This document shows, piece by piece, positions 32,609 to 43,579 of a stretch of DNA of 64,000 bases. Made by a program: the position numbers and the translations under genes. The notes beneath the pieces are model-generated. The model searched no databases, was not told where the DNA came from, and saw nothing but the letters and a program-made list of their open reading frames with translations. The DNA comes from Diploptera punctata (lineage: Eukaryota > Arthropoda > Insecta > Blattodea > Blaberidae). Location: positions 992,001 to 1,056,000 of the forward strand of contig JASPKZ010010273.1 of NCBI GenBank assembly GCA_030220185.1, read 5' to 3'. Numbering within the stretch: position 1 is the first letter of the stretch; each line of letters begins with the position of its first letter.

Positions 32609-33184
32609 ATTAATATGCGTATTATTATTATTATTATTATTATTATTTCAGATTGTCATAATTGTTAAGTAGCTTATATTCCACTTCGACTAAAGTTTAG
32701 TTCCTAACATGTCAGGCATTTTTTTTCCCTTTGACAGTTTAATATTAATTATTGCATCTACAATGCTAGTTAAGTACATACAATTAAATACATTGTATAA
32801 TTCTGGCCTGGAAACAGGACTCTCAATTTGTGAAGAGATATTCCGCTTCTCCTTCCACATTTAACTCATAAAGCGGTGTTAATTTACTGCTCAGTGAGTG
32901 TAGACATTCGAAGGTAAATAAACAGTGATGGCTTCTACTTCAAGCTAGCAACAAATCCGAAAATAATCTTCAGCGATGTCCAGGAAGATGAAAAAGCACA
33001 GTGATTGATATGTTTCACAACAATTACAATTCATTACATTGTATAATATAAAAATATATTTAATTTATGTAAGTACAAAATATGCTTATGGATAAAATAA
33101 ATCATTATGGTTAAAAAAGGCTTAAAGCTCTCGAGGAATACAATCAGAAGTGAATCCTATAATAGGTGTTATTATTTTTATTTA
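32609..33184. other. AT-rich DNA with short (ATT)n
   Basis: (ATT)n at about 32622-32647; otherwise nothing. Confidence 0.5.
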
Positions 33185-33432
33185 AAGATACTGTAAGATC
33201 ATTATCTTCGCAATTCAAATCTGGGCGTTAAAGGTCTGACAAAGTTTGCTCGGAAACCATTTTTTTAGACTTGAGGTTGTTCTACGTTCCATAAATCTAT
33301 AACACGGGACCCACGACTTTATATTCCTTCCGCACTAACCCATACTCAACCCCGGCCTGGTTTGAACCCGCAAACCTTGGAACCAGAGTCAATCATGATA
33401 ACCACCAGTCCATCAGGACCGACAAATCTTGT
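33185..33432 (-). mobile_element. SINE group B
   Basis: Minus orientation with tRNA-like head: ggtcctgatggactggtggt, box B-like GGTTCAAACCAGG near 33352. The body tcgcaattcaaatctgggcg and acaaagtttgctcgg is shared with 24350-24645 and 39300-39500. Confidence 0.78.
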
Positions 33433-33601
33433 ATTAAGATATAAATATTGCAGGATCAGCCCGCGGCAGCTCCATAATTAAATAAAAAGTAACAAAGATG
33501 GAGACTTCCGATAAACAGTGGGAAGTGAAGTAAATGCAACTTGTTCTTTAAATATGGTATTGTAGTGATTCATTTGTGTATTAAGATGATCAGCAATTGA
33601 A

Positions 33602-33604
<3 letters not shown>

Positions 33605-33652
<48 letters not shown>
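33605..33652. repeat. (AAT)n microsatellite
   Basis: About 16 AAT units. Confidence 0.95.
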
Positions 33653-33671
33653 TTATTTAACTAATTTTAAT

Positions 33672-33848
33672 GTATACAACATCTTCCTGTGTCCAATATT
33701 TAGTTTTAATTCTCTTCCTCCATTCTTCTCTTTTCTTCCAGTCGCCATCCTGTCCTTAAATCCATAACTCCCTGTATCCATGTCTTCTTGGATCTCCCTC
33801 TTCTTTTCCTCCGATTTGAAATCCACTCCAAACTCCTAACGGCAATCT
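33672..33848 (-). pseudogene. LINE family C, 3' part (interrupted)
   Basis: Minus strand reads SLEWISNRRKRRGR, KKTWIQGVMDLRTGW and LEEKRRMEE, then the 3' end ttggacacaggaagatgttg. The GR..K.W signature is typical of LINE ORF2 C-termini. Its upstream half lies beyond 34393. Confidence 0.75.
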
Positions 33849-34392
33849 TACTTACTTACTTACTTACTTACTCACTGGCACTATCGAACCCGTAGCTTCA
33901 TGGCCGCGCGGACATAAGCTCTCCATACATCCCTATCCCGAGCCAATGCCTTCCAATCATTCCCTGTACAATCCACTTCCCTCAAATCATAGTTAATGTT
34001 GTTCTCCCACCTCATTCTTGGTCTATCAACAGGGCGTTTTCCTTCTGGCTTTCCTACAAGAAGTTTTCCATGCACGTCTTTCATTCCCCATACGCGCAAC
34101 ATGTCCTGCCCATCGCAGTCTACGAGAGACTTAACTGTTCTTATTATATCTGGCTTCCTATAAAGACCATGTAGTTCATTGTTATGTAGTCTTCTCCATT
34201 CACCTCTCTCTTCATCTCTCTTTGGTCCAAAAATTTTCCTAAGAACTTTATTCTCAAATACTCGTAATCTCCTTTCCTCCCTTAAAGTAAGAGTCCATGT
34301 TTCGCACCCATATAATATAACTGGTAGAATAATAGTTTTCTATATTTTCAGCTTAACGTTTTTTGAAAGGAGTTATCTCCTTTAATTCTCTT
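33849..34392 (-). pseudogene. LINE-A 3' tail inserted in another LINE
   Basis: Begins with the (ACTT)n 3' tail (33849-33875), then ggcactatcgaacccgtag and a 73-codon open tail (33881-34102) with KLLVGKPEGKRPV, GNDWKALARDRDVWRAYVRA and AMKLRVR. It extends through VFENKVLRK and LREERR up to gaaaggagtt, where truncation occurs. Flanking text on both sides is from LINE family C; ATCT on both sides may be the target duplication. Confidence 0.88.
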
Positions 34393-34770
34393 CACGTGTC
34401 CAAAACCATTGTAATTGTTTATTTACCACAAATTGTATAATTGTTTCGTTAAAATTAATTTTTTTCTCGGATAATATTGTTTCTGATTCTGTCTAATTTA
34501 GAGCATCGTGCAGATCTTCTTAAAAAATCAATTTCTGTAGACTGCAATTTTGACTTTAATTTGGAATTTATATTAAACGTTTCTACTCCATAGGTCATTA
34601 AACATCTTACTATTGATTTAAAATATGGATTTTAGTTCCTTTGAATATCTGTTTATTCCACAAAATTCCATTCAACATTACTTACTATTGCAGATATTCT
34701 TTTTTATTTCTAAATCATTTATTTCAACTCCCAAATATTTAAATTTGTTATAAATATTATATTAAGGTAA
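34393..34770 (-). pseudogene. LINE family C, upstream part (interrupted)
   Basis: Minus strand shows KFKYLGVEI near 34740, then connection-region codons and a GFGHVKRI-like block near 34400. Together with 33672-33848 it makes one LINE tail once the LINE-A insertion is set aside. Confidence 0.68.
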
Positions 34771-34777
34771 TATAATG

Positions 34778-34820
<43 letters not shown>
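34778..34820. repeat. (AAT)n microsatellite
   Basis: About 14 units. Confidence 0.95.
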
Positions 34821-34823
<3 letters not shown>

Positions 34824-35149
34824 CATATTTATTATTCGACTAGATTTTTTGTTTTTGTATATTAGTTAATATATAATAATAATTATTATTGTTATTACAT
34901 TACTTTCTTCAATATTTAATCATTTCTAATATAAATCATCTGATTTACTATATTAGTATTATAGAAAGAAAATAATTTATTTTATTATACGAACCGTTAC
35001 TTCTTAGAAGCGTATGTATACAATCTGGTGCAGTATATCTTTATATTGCGATGAAGGAGGTAGGAATGGAGTTATAAATTTCGCAGCTTCGGAGTATTGT
35101 TTTAAAGGGTTGGTATATTTAAGATGTAGCCTATTTTTATAACATGAAC

Positions 35150-35505
35150 TATCCATCCGTCCATCCATCCTTCCATAGTAATTCTGCCCGAGGGTAGGTC
35201 TTTTACTGCAATCATAGCATTTGCATTTTCATGCTATGCTTTGCAGCTTTACTAGGGAATTATAGGTGTGGTAGCTTCCCGTTGCTTTCCACGCGGATGA
35301 AGGATGATGATGATAATGATAAGGATGATGATGGGAGGGTGATTTTCGGGGACCGTTGGGCCCTAAGCTTCCTGACATTTGTCTTACAGGTGAGGAAAAA
35401 CCTCGAAAAAACCTCACCCAGGAGCCTGTCCCTGCCGGGAATCGAACCCGGGCCCGCTGCGTAACAAGGCAGCACGCTACCTCGAGATCACACCGGTGGA
35501 CAACA
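35150..35505 (-). mobile_element. tRNA-headed SINE, group C
   Basis: Minus orientation: head ccaccggtgtgatctcgagg with box B-like GGTTCGATTCCCGG, cacctgtaagacaaatgtca body, (ATC)n, end cgggcagaattactatggaa. Very close to 31304-31628. A (TCCA)n run at 35153-35171 adjoins its tail end. Confidence 0.9.
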
Positions 35506-35754
35506 TAAGCTTTATTAACTAACAAATTATATATTGTGCAGACGTAAATAAAGGCGACGATAGAAAAGGAATTGCAAGACAGGGGCTGGGAAGATAGATT
35601 TGGAGGAAAACGATAAGAGTGTAAAACATTGGTCGCAGAAAGATGTGATAATACAATATAAACCTGTTCATGAATGACTATTTAAACACTCAACATCAAG
35701 AACATTTTGTGTTCAACTTCAGTAAATACGTTACTAATAAGTTTTAAGATAGTG

Positions 35755-36345
35755 ATCTATCTATCTTCGGGTTTTTACAGCTGCTGCCGTCTTCCCGTGC
35801 CAAACCTCCAAAGCCTACGAACTTGGACATCTTCAATGCTTAGCCCTCTTGCTTGCATTAATGTCTTCATGTTTTTCTTCCATGTTAACTTTGGTCTCCC
35901 TCTTTTCTTCTTTCTGGTCGGATGCCATTGATATAGTTGCTTTGGCCATCGCTCATCTTCCATTCTTAAAACATGTCCTAACCACTTTAATTCCTTCTCC
36001 TCAATTCTTTCAATTATGCTTTCTTTCTTCTGCTTCCATTATGTTTCTAATTTCCTTATTTGTGACATGTTCTAATTTTGACTTTCTGACACTTCTGCGT
36101 AAATAATCCATTTCTATAGCTATTAGTCTATTCTTATAGTACTTATTGACTGTCCATACCTCACTTCCTTACATTGCAACAGATTCCACCAATGTTTTAC
36201 CAATATATTTTTTTGTGTCTTTCCAAATATGCTTATCCAACCATATGGAATTTAATGATGATATTATTTTGCTACTTAATTCAATTCTATGTTTTATATT
36301 ATCTTTGCCTATATCTTCAATGTTACCATAATTATTCCCAAATAT
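35755..36345 (-). pseudogene. LINE family D, C-terminal region
   Basis: Minus strand. Near 36170-36060: ESVAM.GSEVWTVNK, then RLIAIEMDYLRRSVRKSK; near 36060-36000 a NKEIRNIMEAEE-like stretch; then KELKWLGHVLRMED and an open run 35963-35775 with RWPKQLYQWHPTRKKKRGRP, LTWKKNM and RLWRFGTGRRQQL. These are the connection and C-terminal tail of a LINE ORF2 with the usual RGRP..W motif. A few stops; 5'-truncated. Confidence 0.82.
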
Positions 36346-37323
36346 TTAGTTTGTTTCAGTGATAATTTGTGAAATTGTAGCCTATTTTGGCGAAACTATA
36401 AACGAATTGATAACTAGTGTCACCAACACCAGTTTCATTTCCAGAAGTAGCAGTTTGGAATTCAACATAAGAGTAAGAAAGTCCTTAAATGTAAATATAA
36501 TATTAGACAATGGTGATAAAAATTGTTGCTTTTGAAATAGACTAATTGTACTACAAGTACAAAGCTGGCCAGTCCAGCACTGACTTTATTCTTGAATACA
36601 CGAATATTTTCCCATGATGTAGCAGCATCCAGTAAACTTGTTTCCAAGTGTAGGTGCGGTCCTATTGTTTCCAGTGCAAAACAATACCATTCACCTTCTC
36701 TTGTTGTTTGTTCATCTTAGTCTCTCTCTCGGTATTGTATTATGTTAGTGGGTAAATCTCCAGCTTTGTCCACTAGAACACACTGTTGGTTCCTGCTGAA
36801 AATAACACATCTTCTGTTAATTATAAATGAAGATAAGTTAAATTGAAAATAACTATTTAAAGTCATAACAAACGTTAGTTTATGTTTTAAGACGTACGTA
36901 TTTTAAAATAGTCTGTGAGTAAAATAAAAGTCGTGGGAAAGTATACATTCACGAAATTTTCTATAGAAGATAACACATTTTTACTTACAAAAATATTCAG
37001 TTCCTTTTGATATTTACTTTCAATCTAATTTCTTAGTGTAATTTTATAGAATGTAGAAGTAAATATTAATAACTGATTAAATGAAAACACATAGAAATAC
37101 ATTATTAAATGAATACTTTTCAAACTAGGAAAATTTTTGAAGCAGTGCGTTTGAAACAGCGGGAACAGTAATCACAAACAAAACTGAGGTACAGAAAAAA
37201 AAACATAGGCTCAACTCTATATATCCAAGCTATTATGGATTACAAGAAGTCTTGTCATCCTTATTTCTCTAAAAGGCTATTAATATAAAAACATATAAAA
37301 CTGTTATTCTTCTACCTGGACTA
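36346..37323. other. AT-rich DNA, one weak minus frame
   Basis: A 61-codon minus frame at 36462-36647 (LLDAATSWENIRVFKNKVSA) is unrecognised. 37188-37265 repeats the motif at 968-1050. Confidence 0.4.
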
Positions 37324-37857
37324 CATTATAAGTTGCAATAGCTCGAGCGAGTTTTTTAAAGTGTACTAGGCGACTTGTTTCAGCGGTGGCGCGCGCATCC
37401 TGTTTGGCCTTCACTGAACGTGCATGCAGTTAGTCAGCTTTAAGTTATCAAGATGATGAGACGGATTTCGCTAGTGCGTCGTATTTTCGTGTGTAAAAAT
37501 TATTTTAAGAACGAGTCTGCTCGACGTGTACATGATGAATTTATTCAGGCATTTCCTGCTGAAGTGCCTCCTTCAAGAACACAAATTCACAGAAATGTTA
37601 ATAAATCGAAAAATACTGGCTCAGTGCGAAACACTACAGTGGAAAATCTCACCCGCGCCAGCCAGAATGTGGTTTCTAGATACAACGCCCTTATAACTCA
37701 GGAAGGACAACAATTTCAACGTATATTTATAAAGTATATTACATATAATACTTTTCATACATTTAAATCAGGGAAGCTGCGCGCGCGTCGAGTGCGGTTA
37801 ATGCGGGTTTCGTAGCGGGGAGTGAAAACACCGCTCGCGTGGTTGCAACGTATAATG
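37324..37857 (+). mobile_element. TA-flanked transposon derivative with DUF4817-like gene
   Basis: Ends CATTATAAGTTGCAA (37324 on) and, in reverse, CATTATACGTTGCAA (37857 back) continue as GAGCG.GTTTT for about 35 bp. TA flanks both ends (37322-37323; 37858-37859). 534 bp. The middle holds the N-terminal part of a transposase. Derived from a Tc1/mariner-type element by internal deletion (inference). Confidence 0.82.
37453..37815 (+). pseudogene. DUF4817-like helix-turn-helix fragment of a transposase
   Basis: 120 codons open. RRIFVCKNYFKNESARRVHD, EFIQAFPAEVPPSRTQIHRN and VNKSKNTGSV match the N-terminal winged or helix-turn-helix region (DUF4817) common in insect mariner-like elements, where it binds the terminal repeats. 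After about residue 75 the sequence no longer resembles a transposase (the catalytic domain is deleted), and the last 20 codons run into the right end. Confidence 0.75.
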
Positions 37858-37884
37858 TAGGCCCTGTACTTTACTAATGCGAAT

Positions 37885-38255
37885 AATGGTCTCTCATTTT
37901 AAGAGAGGAGAACAGATTACGAGTATTTGAGAATAAAGTGATTAGGAAAAATTTCGAACCAAAGAGAGACAGACAGACAGTTGAATGGAAAAAACTACTA
38001 AATGTGAGCTACATAATCTTTGTAGGAAGAATTGAGTCTCGTAGACTACGATGGGCAGGACATGTGTCACGAATGGGGAATGCAAGAGGGACATGGTTAC
38101 TTATTGTAGGAAATTCAGAGGGAGAGCGCCCAGTAGGTAGATCGGGAATGAGATTCCAAGAAAAAAAAACAATTACCATGATTTGAGGGAAATGTTTGGA
38201 AAATATAAGGCATGAACCTCGGATATCGATAATACTAGTGAGTTAGTTTTATTCC
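37885..38255 (+). pseudogene. LINE-A 3' tail
   Basis: From the REE-like codons through RVFENKVIRK, ESRRLRWAGHVSRMGN and GERPVGRSGMR (readable 37938-38186), then a poly(A) slip and ccatgatttgagg, to gatatcgataatactagtga. The YTGNDWK segment is deleted. Confidence 0.85.
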
Positions 38256-38511
38256 ATAGTTTGAAGGCAAACATTTCGTATGCAGTAATGTTGAAAAAGT
38301 CACTAGTTATGGTTCAGGAGTTTGTTTGGGAGGATTTGAAACATTGAGTTCTTGTTTTTTATTATTGAAAAATTGAACATGTGATTTTAGACTAGAATAT
38401 TAAAAAAAGAGACCGAAAGTCTAATGGTTCCCATCAAGAGGCTAGTCGAGACGGAATGAACGAGCTTCTATACTGGGGATTTTGCAAGTATATTCTTTTT
38501 ATATCTTCTTG

Positions 38512-38912
38512 TACCTTGTAAGCCCATGTTTCCCTTAACAGAGATTTAGGCGCTCTCCCCCTACAGAGAAGAATTTGAACCATACTAATTTAGTTACACT
38601 TGTTTTCGTATAGATGTCATTTGAGTGGTCCGTGGTCAGCGTTCCGCCTCATACGGACATCTAGGAAACCAAGGTAGTACTAGGACGGGAAAATTCGGTA
38701 AATTTTGCTTAGAGGCCTTTTCATTCAGGCTTAAGGATTTTTTACGAACCTGAAAATCTTCAGACTCGGGACCCACGCTTAAGTCCCTCCCGGAGGGCTT
38801 GCTCCTCGGATTTTTCCATCCTAAAAAATCCATCGACCCCGGCCGGGTTTGAACCCGCGACCCTCGGGACCAGAGGCAAGGAGCATAACCACTAGTCCAC
38901 CACTCTTAAATT
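38512..38912 (-). mobile_element. tRNA-headed SINE, group A
   Basis: Minus orientation, about 400 bp. The head, at the 38912 side, has box A-like ggactagtggttatgctcct and box B GGTTCAAACCCGG. Body: gatggattttttaggatgg, gcttaagcgtgggtcccgag. 3' part: ctagtactaccttggtttcc, gtgtaactaaattag. TTATATCTT occurs just outside both ends and is a likely target duplication. Same family as 53581-53978 and 55525-55870. Confidence 0.88.
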
Positions 38913-39299
38913 ATATCTTTCATTATATTATCACATTATACCAAAATTCATCCTCTCAAAGTTCAAAATTGACCGTCCTAGATAATTTTTCAATTTTTTT
39001 CACAGGCTTCTTATTTTAGGCCTGAGGTTACATCACAAGCATCAATATAACACCGGAACAGCAGATTTTTTCCCCTCCTAAATCTATCCATTTAGGCCTA
39101 ATATGAATCACGAATTCAGATACTTAGTGATATGGAAGTCACTAGATAGCATGATCTTTACAGACTATCTTGGATTACAAAAGTAGAGAGATGTAGTCAA
39201 GGAAAAACATAAATAATGATTGAGTGATAGAATCAAAATTAGTCTATAGGTATGTGGGTAGGCAGTAGTTTACTTAATTACTTTTCTTAACAGCTGTGA
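38913..39299. other. unannotated AT-rich DNA
   Basis: Two TAGGCCT motifs. Nothing else. Confidence 0.45.
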
Positions 39300-39500
39300 A
39301 CGTTAGCATCGTAATTCAAACCTGGCTTGAAAGGGCCGACATTTTTATTTATTTATTTTTCAGAGTTGAGGTTCTTTTACGTTACATAGATCTACGATAC
39401 TGGATCAACGGCTTTACTTCCTTTATGAAGGAAGCCATAATCAGAATTTTCATCTCCTGAAGAAACCCATTGTCCCGGCCGGGTTTGAACTCGCTACTAA
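39300..39500 (-). mobile_element. SINE group B
   Basis: Minus orientation, body tcgtaattcaaacctggc and gttgaggttcttttacgtta shared with group B. Box B-like GAGTTCAAACCCGGCC near 39480; the 5'-most head is missing. Confidence 0.72.
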
Positions 39501-40160
39501 TTTTACTACTATTTCTAATTTACCAAACTCACGAAACACTTGCCATATCATAACGGAGTGTCACTGAACAGCAGTTTTGACTCCAGATATGGTAGTTTAT
39601 AATGAGAAATAGTCTTAGTTTTCATTACTGTATTGTAAGATCTCATAAAAGTTTAGTAATTTTTTAGAAGATTTAATTTTTTTTTTTTACTTTTTAAGAA
39701 GGAGTTTCTGTGAAATGTTTCTCTGAAACAGATAGTTTTCATAAAGTATGGTGAATACAATTTTTTGTTTTGTTTGTGTTGGAAGTTTTCTGTAATGTTT
39801 AAATGGAGCGGAAATGAACTCAATTCAGAAAGCAGGAAGAAAGTTCTGACAATACGAAAGAGAAGCAATATGTAAGGGAGATTCTTCTGGCAGTGTGAAT
39901 AATTGAAGTCGTTTACTAAAAATGTAACATAAGGTTAGTAACTTACATATGCCATGTCCCCTCGTAGGATTTTGTATTCAAAATATAACATTATTTCATT
40001 CTGCATAAAACACTATTAAGATCCAAATTTATTGGATCTATCAAAACATAGTAGCACAGTAAGTTAATAGAAATAGGGAATTTTTAAGATTTTCTGAAAG
40101 AAAGACTGAAGTAAACTCCATATATTTTCAACTTATTGCGGCAAATATGATGAATATAGC

Positions 40161-40203
<43 letters not shown>

Positions 40204-40484
40204 TTATTTTTTCGATCTTGTGAAATATTGAGACTAGATTGAATTACATGAAAGCGCAAATCCACTCATGAATATTTCATTAATTCATTTTGAGAATTTT
40301 TCTCAACATTGAGGTTTTTCCCCAACCAATCTTAATAATTAACATGAGTTTTAAAAATACATATTTGACTACGGACTTACATAGATTATCAGTTTGTAAC
40401 ACATCTTCACAGATTTCCCTTCATTAAAGTTATTTAATGAATATTGCATTTTCTTTTTTATTTGACATCATTCCAAAGAAGTAG

Positions 40485-40487
<3 letters not shown>
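39501..40487. other. AT-rich DNA with (AAT)n at 40160-40202
   Basis: Contains an (AAT)n run and poly(T) at 39660-39690. No gene. Confidence 0.6.

Positions 40488-40522
<35 letters not shown>
40488..40522. repeat. (TA)n microsatellite
   Basis: TA run. Confidence 0.95.
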
Positions 40523-40523
<1 letters not shown>

Positions 40524-40609
40524 CATGATAAGAAAACTAAAAATATATAAATATATAAATATATATAAACGTAGTGAATATATTCGTAAAAAACTAAATA
40601 TTCAGTTTG

Positions 40610-40815
40610 ACAGATAAATTAGAAGAGTAAAGAGTACAGGAGAAAATGGTATGAACATGTCTGCAGAATGAATACCAAAGAGATTGCCTAGGAAAAGTCT
40701 GAATTATCAACCGAGAAGAGGAAAATGAAATTGGGGACGCCCACGAAAGAGATGGACACAGCAGCTATGATACTTAGAGCCGGAACGAACCAATAAGGTC
40801 TAATCGTTATATGAA
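40610..40815 (+). pseudogene. LINE family E, C-terminal fragment
   Basis: Plus strand reads RRWYEHVCRMN, then KSLNYQPRRG, then GRPRKRWTQQL and LEPERTN, the tail signature of an insect LINE. Related to 60375-60600. Frameshifts lie between the blocks. Confidence 0.7.
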
Positions 40816-41784
40816 GAAGAAGAAGATATATACAACTTTAGAGAGAACTTTATGAAATTAAATTTTTAATTCAATACACACCTTAATATTATTTATAGGT
40901 CTAAATTAAGGATTTTATTTATATAGGCCAATGTATCTTAACTACAATCAGGGAGATTAATTGTTTTCGGGCCACTTAAGAAATGGATAATGAAATCAGA
41001 ATTGCCAATGCAGGAGTTCACATATCCAACGAGATTAAACTTACAGCCATACATTTTGTATCACATGTATGGATAAAGTAAGAATCTCAATGTAGCTTAA
41101 TGAGAAAATGTTTGACATAAAGAAGGGATGTAGACTCTCACTTTTTTATTTAGATCCCTAGACTCTCAAATTTTGTGTAGGACTATACAAAGTATACAAT
41201 GAAAACAATCGGATTTGTACAAAAAATAGGTAAGTGAACTATAAAACAATCAAATGGTACCTTGAATTAATAGTAATGTTAAATTCTATAATGAATTGAA
41301 TTTCGTTGCAGGCTCTTTTTGTCACGAATCAAAGGCAAAGTATAATGCATTTTAGAGAGACTTTCAGCGATATTCCGAACAGCAAATTATTTTCTTACAC
41401 AAAAACTAAACCAATAGCCTTCTTAATGTTTTTCACTGTTAAGAGTCTAGTTATGAAATCTTCCAATAAACAATACATTTTTAAAACTGTTTTGGACTCT
41501 ATTATGCTTACGGGCGATTTTAAATTTATAATAAAAGCGCCACGATAAGAAAAAACAAAGAGGAAAGGTTTTTACACTTTCACTTCTTATTTTACCGATG
41601 TAGAAATCCGGCCAGTGTATACTGTATCAAGAAATTCATTAATACATATTATTAGGTATATTTTTCAAGAAAACCATAATGCGACCCATCCAGAAGTGCA
41701 CAAAACTTATTTAAAATTATATCCGTCACTAAAATCTGTGTAGTTACATTTACCGCATCCGGAATCATCCAGTTTCCACATTCA
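40816..41784. other. unannotated AT-rich DNA
   Basis: An 80-codon frame at 41306-41548 shows no recognised motif. Confidence 0.45.
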
Positions 41785-42062
41785 GCTATCCTTACTGGCA
41801 CTCTCGAACCCGTAGGTTTATAGCCGCGCGGACATAAGCTCTTCATACATCTCTATCCTGAACTAATATTTTAAAATCATTCCTGTATAATCTACTTTCC
41901 TAAAATTATGGTTAATGTTATTCTCCCACCTCATTCTTGATCTACAAACTGGGCGTTTTCCCTCTGGTATTCTACATCAAGCTTCCATGCACCGCTTTTA
42001 TTTCCCGTTCTGCCATATATCCTGCTCATCGCAATCTACGAGACTTAACAGTTCTTGTAAAA
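41785..42062 (-). pseudogene. LINE-A 3' tail
   Basis: Minus orientation from actggcactctcgaacccg through DYTGND, RMRWENN and GKRP codons to gtctcgtagattgcgatgag near 42050. The left end has lost its ACTT tail and the copy stops at gacttaacagttcttgta, next to the Penelope-like repeat. Confidence 0.83.
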
Positions 42063-42100
42063 TTGTAGACTTTCACGGCAGGTGCCTTGATTCATTTATT

Positions 42101-42320
42101 TTATGTCTTTCGGGCTAAATGGCCGTGGTCTGGTTTTATTAACACTCAACATTTTGTCTACTACTGCGGTAGATATCCTCAGGAGATGCTGCAGCCGACA
42201 TTTGAAGAGTTAGGAGGTCAAAGAGCACGCAGAATCTCCCGAGGATGTCTACCGCAGTAGTAGACGAAACGTTGAGTTTTAATAAAACCAGACCACGGCC
42301 ATTTAGCCCGAAAGCCATAA
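42101..42320. mobile_element. inverted pair of probable Penelope-like terminal repeats
   Basis: Two 87-bp arms (42101-42187 and 42234-42320) are close reverse complements, separated by about 46 bp. Each contains ggtctggttttattaa, gtctactactgcggtaga and cgggctaaatggccgtgg text. This text recalls the terminal repeats of arthropod Penelope-like retroelements, which can lie in inverted orientation; that assignment is from memory and no GIY-YIG or RT coding part is present. Confidence 0.6.
42239..42270 (+). ncRNA. hammerhead-ribozyme-like core (decayed)
   Basis: Plus strand: CCGAGGA, a stem gtctac/gtagac around a short loop, then GAAAC. The hammerhead core is CUGANGA, stem II, GAAA. Here the second base of the first box is C instead of U. 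The mirrored copy on the minus strand (42182 back to 42150) keeps CTGAGGA but has CAAAA in place of GAAAC. Penelope-like elements are known to carry hammerheads. Each copy has one damaged box, so neither is likely active. Confidence 0.45.
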
Positions 42321-42354
42321 AATAGAAGAATTAACTGTTTTTATTATAAAGTTA

Positions 42355-42985
42355 GTGCAGAAAGTATTGATACACTTAAAAATATCGCAGACATAAGTAA
42401 GTAATTTAATTATTTCTTCACTATATACAAAAACAAAATTATATACCTTTACATTGCACTCTATAAAGTTAAATAAACGCAGTTTCCTTTGTTTTAACAT
42501 AACAATTAACGAGTAAAAAATGATGTATACACGAACAACAAAAATTAACAAACAAAAAGTATTGATACAGTCTCATATTATGACTGTTTTGAGTGCAATG
42601 CTCGATTGGGAGCTCCTTTGATTCCAAGATGGCTTGAGGGCGACGTAGCATCGACCCGACTGAATTTGAAGTTACTGAAGAAGGTATATTACTCCATTCT
42701 TCTTCCAAAGCGTTTCTCAGGTCTTGCATGTTGGAAACCTGCCTTGAACGAATTCTCCTTTTCAGACGATCCCATAAATTCTCAATGGTCTTTATGTCCG
42801 GAGACTGCGAAGGCCATTCCATGTACATGAATTGTTTTTTGACTAATAATTGCATTAGTGTTAATGTACTAATTGTACTTCCTTGAAATGTCCAAGACGG
42901 TTGGTATGGAACCCAGTTACATGTAAATATAATGTTCCAAACACCAGATTTATGTTGGCACAACTGCAGCACCTTAGGTCACTCT
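42355..42985 (-). mobile_element. Tc1-like transposon fragment
   Basis: One end carries gcagaaagtattgataca (42356 on) and an internal repeat aaaagtattgataca (42554 on), as in Tc1-like elements with internal repeats. The transposase C-terminal part follows; the other end was not found. Confidence 0.65.
42580..42972 (-). pseudogene. Tc1-like transposase, C-terminal part
   Basis: Minus frame: YMEWPSQSPDIKTIENLWDR (third catalytic residue, Glu in TIEN, present), RIRSRQVSNMQDLRNALEEE, WSNIPSSVTSN and SMLRRPQAILESKE, then beyond a usual stop point. Upstream HTH and the first two Asp boxes are lost except for diverged text. Distinct from the element at 14389. Confidence 0.82.
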
Positions 42986-43579
42986 TGCTGGTTAACCTTC
43001 CTTGTTAAATGCTGTAGAAGAATCACGTGATTTCTCTCCGCCATCTTGCAAATTACGATCATCCATTATTTTTACTTAAGGAGTAAGAAATTGAGTTCTA
43101 AAAGATGTATTTTTTCAACTTCTCACTGCTTTGAACACTAATGAAGACTTCTTGTCTCTCATTTAATTCCCAAAGTTCCTAAATATAGTAGTTAAGATAT
43201 TCGCTTTGTCCACTACTATTTCAATATGGCTGCCTACTATCACGTGACATATGTACATATTCACTAACCACCACGTGCTCAAATTTCGTAAATTTAGGTT
43301 TTTCCAGCTCTCTTTGAATATAATCACCACAGTAATGCGTTATATCACCACAATAGTTCACTAGTGTTAATCCGGAACGTTAGGACCAAATGTTTCTTGG
43401 TATATTATGCCGATGCACACAACATACCTTGCTTGGTGCACTCAACTGCCGAGACGCAGTTGGTAGTTTCTAATCAAGTTAGATTTCGGCCGTCCAAGCA
43501 CTTAAACGGATCTGAAGCTAGTGGACTGTATAAATAACTAAGAATTTTGTCGGAATAACACTTATTTTATTAATAGTAC
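42986..43579. other. DNA with a weak inverted motif pair
   Basis: tcacgtgatttctctccgcc (43023) and the reverse of ggctgcctactatcacgtga (43230) could be ends of a ~230-bp relic. No gene. Confidence 0.3.

Noticed and set aside
36462..36647. 61-codon minus-strand frame (LLDAATSWENIRVF)
   Set aside because: No recognised family and no supporting exon structure.
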